DNA from: Pseudomonadota bacterium
GTDB taxonomy: Bacteria > Pseudomonadota > Gammaproteobacteria > Steroidobacterales > Steroidobacteraceae
Assembly: GCA_021792815.1 (NCBI GenBank)
Contig: JAJYTX010000106.1
Coordinates: 1 to 7,648 of the forward strand
Reading direction: 5' to 3'
Length of the DNA: 7,648 nucleotides
Positions 5,352-7,648 of this stretch are shown here, one piece after another. The position numbers and the translations under genes are program-made. The notes under the pieces are model-generated. The model did no database searches. It was given only the letters and a program-made list of their open reading frames with translations, and was not told the origin of the DNA. The first letter of the stretch is position 1. Each line of letters opens with the position of its first letter.

Positions 5352-7133
5352 ATGAAGACGGACGCCTCGAGCCTCGGTACCCACGATACGTTGCGTGATT
5401 TCAGCGCCGACCGGCGCCTGCTGGCGCTGTCCGCACTGGCGCTCGTCACCGGCAGCTTCGGCGCATTCGCCGCCTGGGCACTGCTGAGGCTGATCGCGCT
5501 GATCACGAATCTCGCCTATTTCCACGTGCTCTCGAGCGCCACGACGTATCTCAGCCACGCCCGGCTCGGTCCCGGCTCGATACTCATCCCGATCGCTGGC
5601 GGCCTCATCGTGGGCTGGATCGGCCGCTATGGCTCGGAGAAGATCCGTGGACACGGTATTCCCGAGGCACTCGAGGCGATCCTGGTCAGCCAGAGCCGCA
5701 TCGAGCCCAAGGTGGCCGTGCTGAAGCCGCTGTCCTCGGCGATCGCGATCGGCACCGGGGGGCCGTTCGGCGCCGAAGGGCCGATCATCATGACCGGCGG
5801 CGCGCTCGGCTCGCTGTTCGCACAGTGCTTCGACCTGAGTGCCGCCGAGCGCAAGACACTGCTGGCAGCCGGAGCGGCTGCCGGCATGACCGGGATATTC
5901 GGCACACCGGTGGCGGCCGTGCTGCTCGCCATCGAAGTGATGCTCTTCGAATGGAAGCCGCGCAGCTTCGTGCCCGTGGTGATCTCGAGCATCGTGGCGA
6001 TCGCCTGGCGGCCATGGCTGGTCGGGGCCTGGCCGCTTTTCCCCCATACCGGCATCCCGGCTCTGCCCTGGTGGGGCCTCGCGCTGTGCGCCGGCGCCGG
6101 CGTGCTCTCGGGCCTGCAATCGGCGCTCACGACCGGGGCGCTCTATTGGTTCGAGGAGCGGTTCGAAAAGCTGCCCCTCCACTGGATGTGGTGGCCGGCA
6201 CTCGGCGGCGTCGTGGTGGGAATCGGCGGTCTGATGGATCCGGCCGCGCTCGGCGTCGGTTACGACAACATCCAGGCCCTGATCAATGGCACCGTAGTGC
6301 TGCATGCCGCCGTGACGCTGTTCCTGGTCAAAGCGATCATCTGGGTCGTCGCCCTTGCCTCGGGCACCTCAGGCGGCACTCTGGCGCCGCTGCTGATCAT
6401 GGGCGGAGCGGTCGGCGTCATGGAGGCTCACCTCCTGCCGCTCGGCGGCGCCGGCTTCTGGGCGCTGCTGTCGATGGCGGCCGTGCTGGGCGGGACACTG
6501 CGCTGCCCGCTGACGGCGACGGTGTTCGCCGTCGAGCTCACCGGAGACCTGCGGGTGATGCCGGCGGTGATCATCGCCTGCGCGACCTCGTTCGCCGTGA
6601 CCGTGCTTGTGATGCGCCGTTCCATCCTGACCGAGCGCCTGGCGCGTCGCGGACGTCATCTGATCTACGAGTACGCCGTCGATCCATTCGAGGTGATGCG
6701 CGTGAGCGAGATCATGGCGCACCCCGTGCACACCCTCCCCGCGAGCCTTTCGATGCCGGAAACTTTGAAATTTTTCGATGTGGAACCGGGCGTGAAACGC
6801 CACAGGAGCTATCCGGTACTCGACGATGACGGACGCGTCGTCGGCATGGTCTCGCGCTCCGATGTGCTGCGCTGGGCGCGCCAGGGCGGGCAGCACGGTG
6901 AGACGTTGGGCGAGCGTCTCGGCGCCGCCGAAGTGCCGGTCGGCTATCCGGACGAACCGGTGGGCGAGCTCGCCGACCGGATGGTCGCGGCCAATGTCGG
7001 CCGCCTGCCGATCGTCGCGCGCACCACCGGCAAACTCGTCGGCCTGGTCAGCACCCGCGACCTGCTCGGCGTCCGTGCCCACGCGGCGCGCCTCGAGCGT
7101 GAACGGGCACGGCTGCTGAAGATCCCCGGCTGA
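5352..7133 (+). CDS. CLC-family chloride channel/transporter with C-terminal CBS pair
   Basis: This 593-residue membrane protein is a CLC anion channel or H+/anion exchanger. About 430 hydrophobic residues form the transmembrane core, followed by two cytoplasmic CBS domains (roughly 450-508 and 525-575) that usually bind adenine nucleotides. Visible motifs are GHGIPEA (100-106), GGPFGAEGP (136-144) with the gating glutamate Glu142 (E. coli ClcA Glu148), GIFGTPVAAVLLAIEV (181-196), SGTSGGTLAP (337-346) and RCPLTATVFAVELTGD. Against ClcA, the anion-coordinating Ser107 is His101, the internal proton glutamate Glu203 aligns with Val196, and Tyr445 appears to align with Leu426. Transport mode and anion are therefore uncertain. 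A stop codon in frame two codons upstream fixes the ATG at 5352 as the earliest start, although no clear Shine-Dalgarno precedes it. The charged C-terminal tail after CBS2 is rich in Arg and Glu. Confidence 0.93.
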   Translation: MKTDASSLGTHDTLRDFSADRRLLALSALALVTGSFGAFAAWALLRLIALITNLAYFHVLSSATTYLSHARLGPGSILIPIAGGLIVGWIGRYGSEKIRGHGIPEALEAILVSQSRIEPKVAVLKPLSSAIAIGTGGPFGAEGPIIMTGGALGSLFAQCFDLSAAERKTLLAAGAAAGMTGIFGTPVAAVLLAIEVMLFEWKPRSFVPVVISSIVAIAWRPWLVGAWPLFPHTGIPALPWWGLALCAGAGVLSGLQSALTTGALYWFEERFEKLPLHWMWWPALGGVVVGIGGLMDPAALGVGYDNIQALINGTVVLHAAVTLFLVKAIIWVVALASGTSGGTLAPLLIMGGAVGVMEAHLLPLGGAGFWALLSMAAVLGGTLRCPLTATVFAVELTGDLRVMPAVIIACATSFAVTVLVMRRSILTERLARRGRHLIYEYAVDPFEVMRVSEIMAHPVHTLPASLSMPETLKFFDVEPGVKRHRSYPVLDDDGRVVGMVSRSDVLRWARQGGQHGETLGERLGAAEVPVGYPDEPVGELADRMVAANVGRLPIVARTTGKLVGLVSTRDLLGVRAHAARLERERARLLKIPG

Positions 7134-7210
7134 GGGATGCTGTTCCGAACACCGCTGCGCCGCGCCCCGATCGCCGGCCGCGGCATCCATGGCGTGGCCC
7201 CCGGGGAGCG
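7134..7210. other. Gap between convergent CLC and cupredoxin genes
   Basis: The 77-base gap contains an imperfect inverted repeat, GGCCGCGGCAT against ATGGCGTGGCC (about 7176-7198), with one mismatch and one wobble. It may form a weak stem where transcription from both sides could end. No T-run is present. Confidence 0.3.
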
Positions 7211-7648
7211 CTAGCGCGCCGTCCGCGGCAGCACCACGATCACCCCGTCCATGACGAAGGGATAGCCACCGAAGCTCTTCAATGGACGGAACGTATGCGC
7301 CGCGGGGCTGTAGGCCGCATGCACCGGACAGAAGTAGTGGTACAGACCCGGCTGCCTCAGGGTGAGGCGGGCCGAGCCGCCGTCGGCAGCCAGCGCCAGC
7401 GTTGCGAATGCGGGCATGCGTTTCCTCAGCAGAACGTCTCCGGGCCCCGGCATGATCATCGGTGCGGTGGCGGCGGCAACCACATGCGGATCCATGTCAT
7501 CGTTGGTGAAGACGACGGGCGTTCCCGCCCTGACCACCGTCACCCAGGGCCGGAAGGTCATGGAGGTATCCGGAATGTGGACCTGATCGGCGCTCGTGCG
7601 CAGGCCGCCGCCGTTGCGATCGGTCACCAGCACCACCGCGTACGCGGG
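7211..7648 (-). CDS. Cupredoxin-like copper protein (5' partial)
   Basis: This is the C-terminal part of a cupredoxin-fold protein, the family of type 1 copper proteins used for electron transfer or copper handling outside the cytoplasm. The frame stays open to the right edge (codons for PAYAV precede the GTG at 7636), so the start and any signal peptide are outside the window. Counting from that GTG, the probable ligands are His51 in NDDMDPHVV, Cys103 and His106 in YHYFCPVH, and perhaps Met129 in YPFVMDGVIVVL. The blocks IPDTSMTFRPWVTVVRAGTPVVFTNDD and LRQPGLYHYFCPVH are typical of plastocyanin-like domains. In ordinary plastocyanins a Met follows the Cys-x2-His within about five residues; here about 22 residues, including HTFRPLKSFGGYP, intervene. 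The partner protein is unknown, and the gene converges on the CLC gene with no obvious functional link. Confidence 0.82.
   Translation of the reverse strand, partial: PAYAVVLVTDRNGGGLRTSADQVHIPDTSMTFRPWVTVVRAGTPVVFTNDDMDPHVVAAATAPMIMPGPGDVLLRKRMPAFATLALAADGGSARLTLRQPGLYHYFCPVHAAYSPAAHTFRPLKSFGGYPFVMDGVIVVLPRTAR

Noticed and set aside
4490..5398. A 302-codon plus-strand open frame across dps and the divergent gap
   Set aside because: It is antisense to an intact dps gene and continues through non-coding sequence and into the CLC start without any recognisable feature.
5310..6305. A 331-codon minus-strand open frame over the CLC gene start
   Set aside because: Its translation is Gln/Arg/Asp/His-rich and lacks any family motif; the CLC reading on the opposite strand is unambiguous.
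1..7648. Mobile elements, CRISPR arrays, tRNA or rRNA genes
   Set aside because: I saw no transposase or integrase reading, no spaced direct repeats, no tRNA cloverleaf and no rRNA-like sequence in any part of the window.

Overview
This is a GC-rich chromosomal segment from a Gram-negative bacterium. An outer-membrane TonB-dependent receptor barrel ending in Phe, a YgiD-type dioxygenase, a Dps protein and a HdaH-like deacetylase together point to Pseudomonadota. A gammaproteobacterium of the Nevskiales/Steroidobacter/Xanthomonadales kind would fit, but a sphingomonad cannot be excluded. The lineage is inferred from protein style only; no rRNA or other marker is present.

Layout. The left third reads rightward: the C-terminal end of a TonB-dependent receptor (cut by the window edge), an amidase-signature hydrolase resembling 6-aminohexanoate-cyclic-dimer hydrolase (NylA), and a class II-type histone deacetylase-like deacylase. 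A 242-base gap with a very strong hairpin (3396-3440) separates these from a leftward pair: a YgiD-like extradiol dioxygenase and, upstream of it, a Dps mini-ferritin. A 361-base divergent region (4991-5350) with several perfect inverted repeats and two promoter-like sites lies between dps and a rightward CLC chloride channel/transporter with two CBS domains. A leftward cupredoxin-like copper protein, missing its N-terminus at the window edge, converges on the CLC gene.

How the genes may work together. Receptor, amidase and deacylase are co-oriented. They could form a small uptake-and-hydrolysis set for an amide or N-acyl compound, but gaps of 114 and 147 bases, the second holding a hairpin, mean one operon is not proven. 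The dps and dioxygenase genes may share a transcript; one handles iron and oxidant stress, the other is a metal-dependent aromatic-ring-cleaving type of enzyme. The CLC and cupredoxin genes look independent.

I found no mobile element, CRISPR array, tRNA, rRNA or phage gene. Most of the window is ordinary chromosomal housekeeping and accessory metabolism. The most interesting points are the intergenic hairpins and palindromes, the replacement of several hallmark CLC residues, and the unusual Cys-His...Met spacing in the cupredoxin. I see no convincing evidence for a wholly new biological system.
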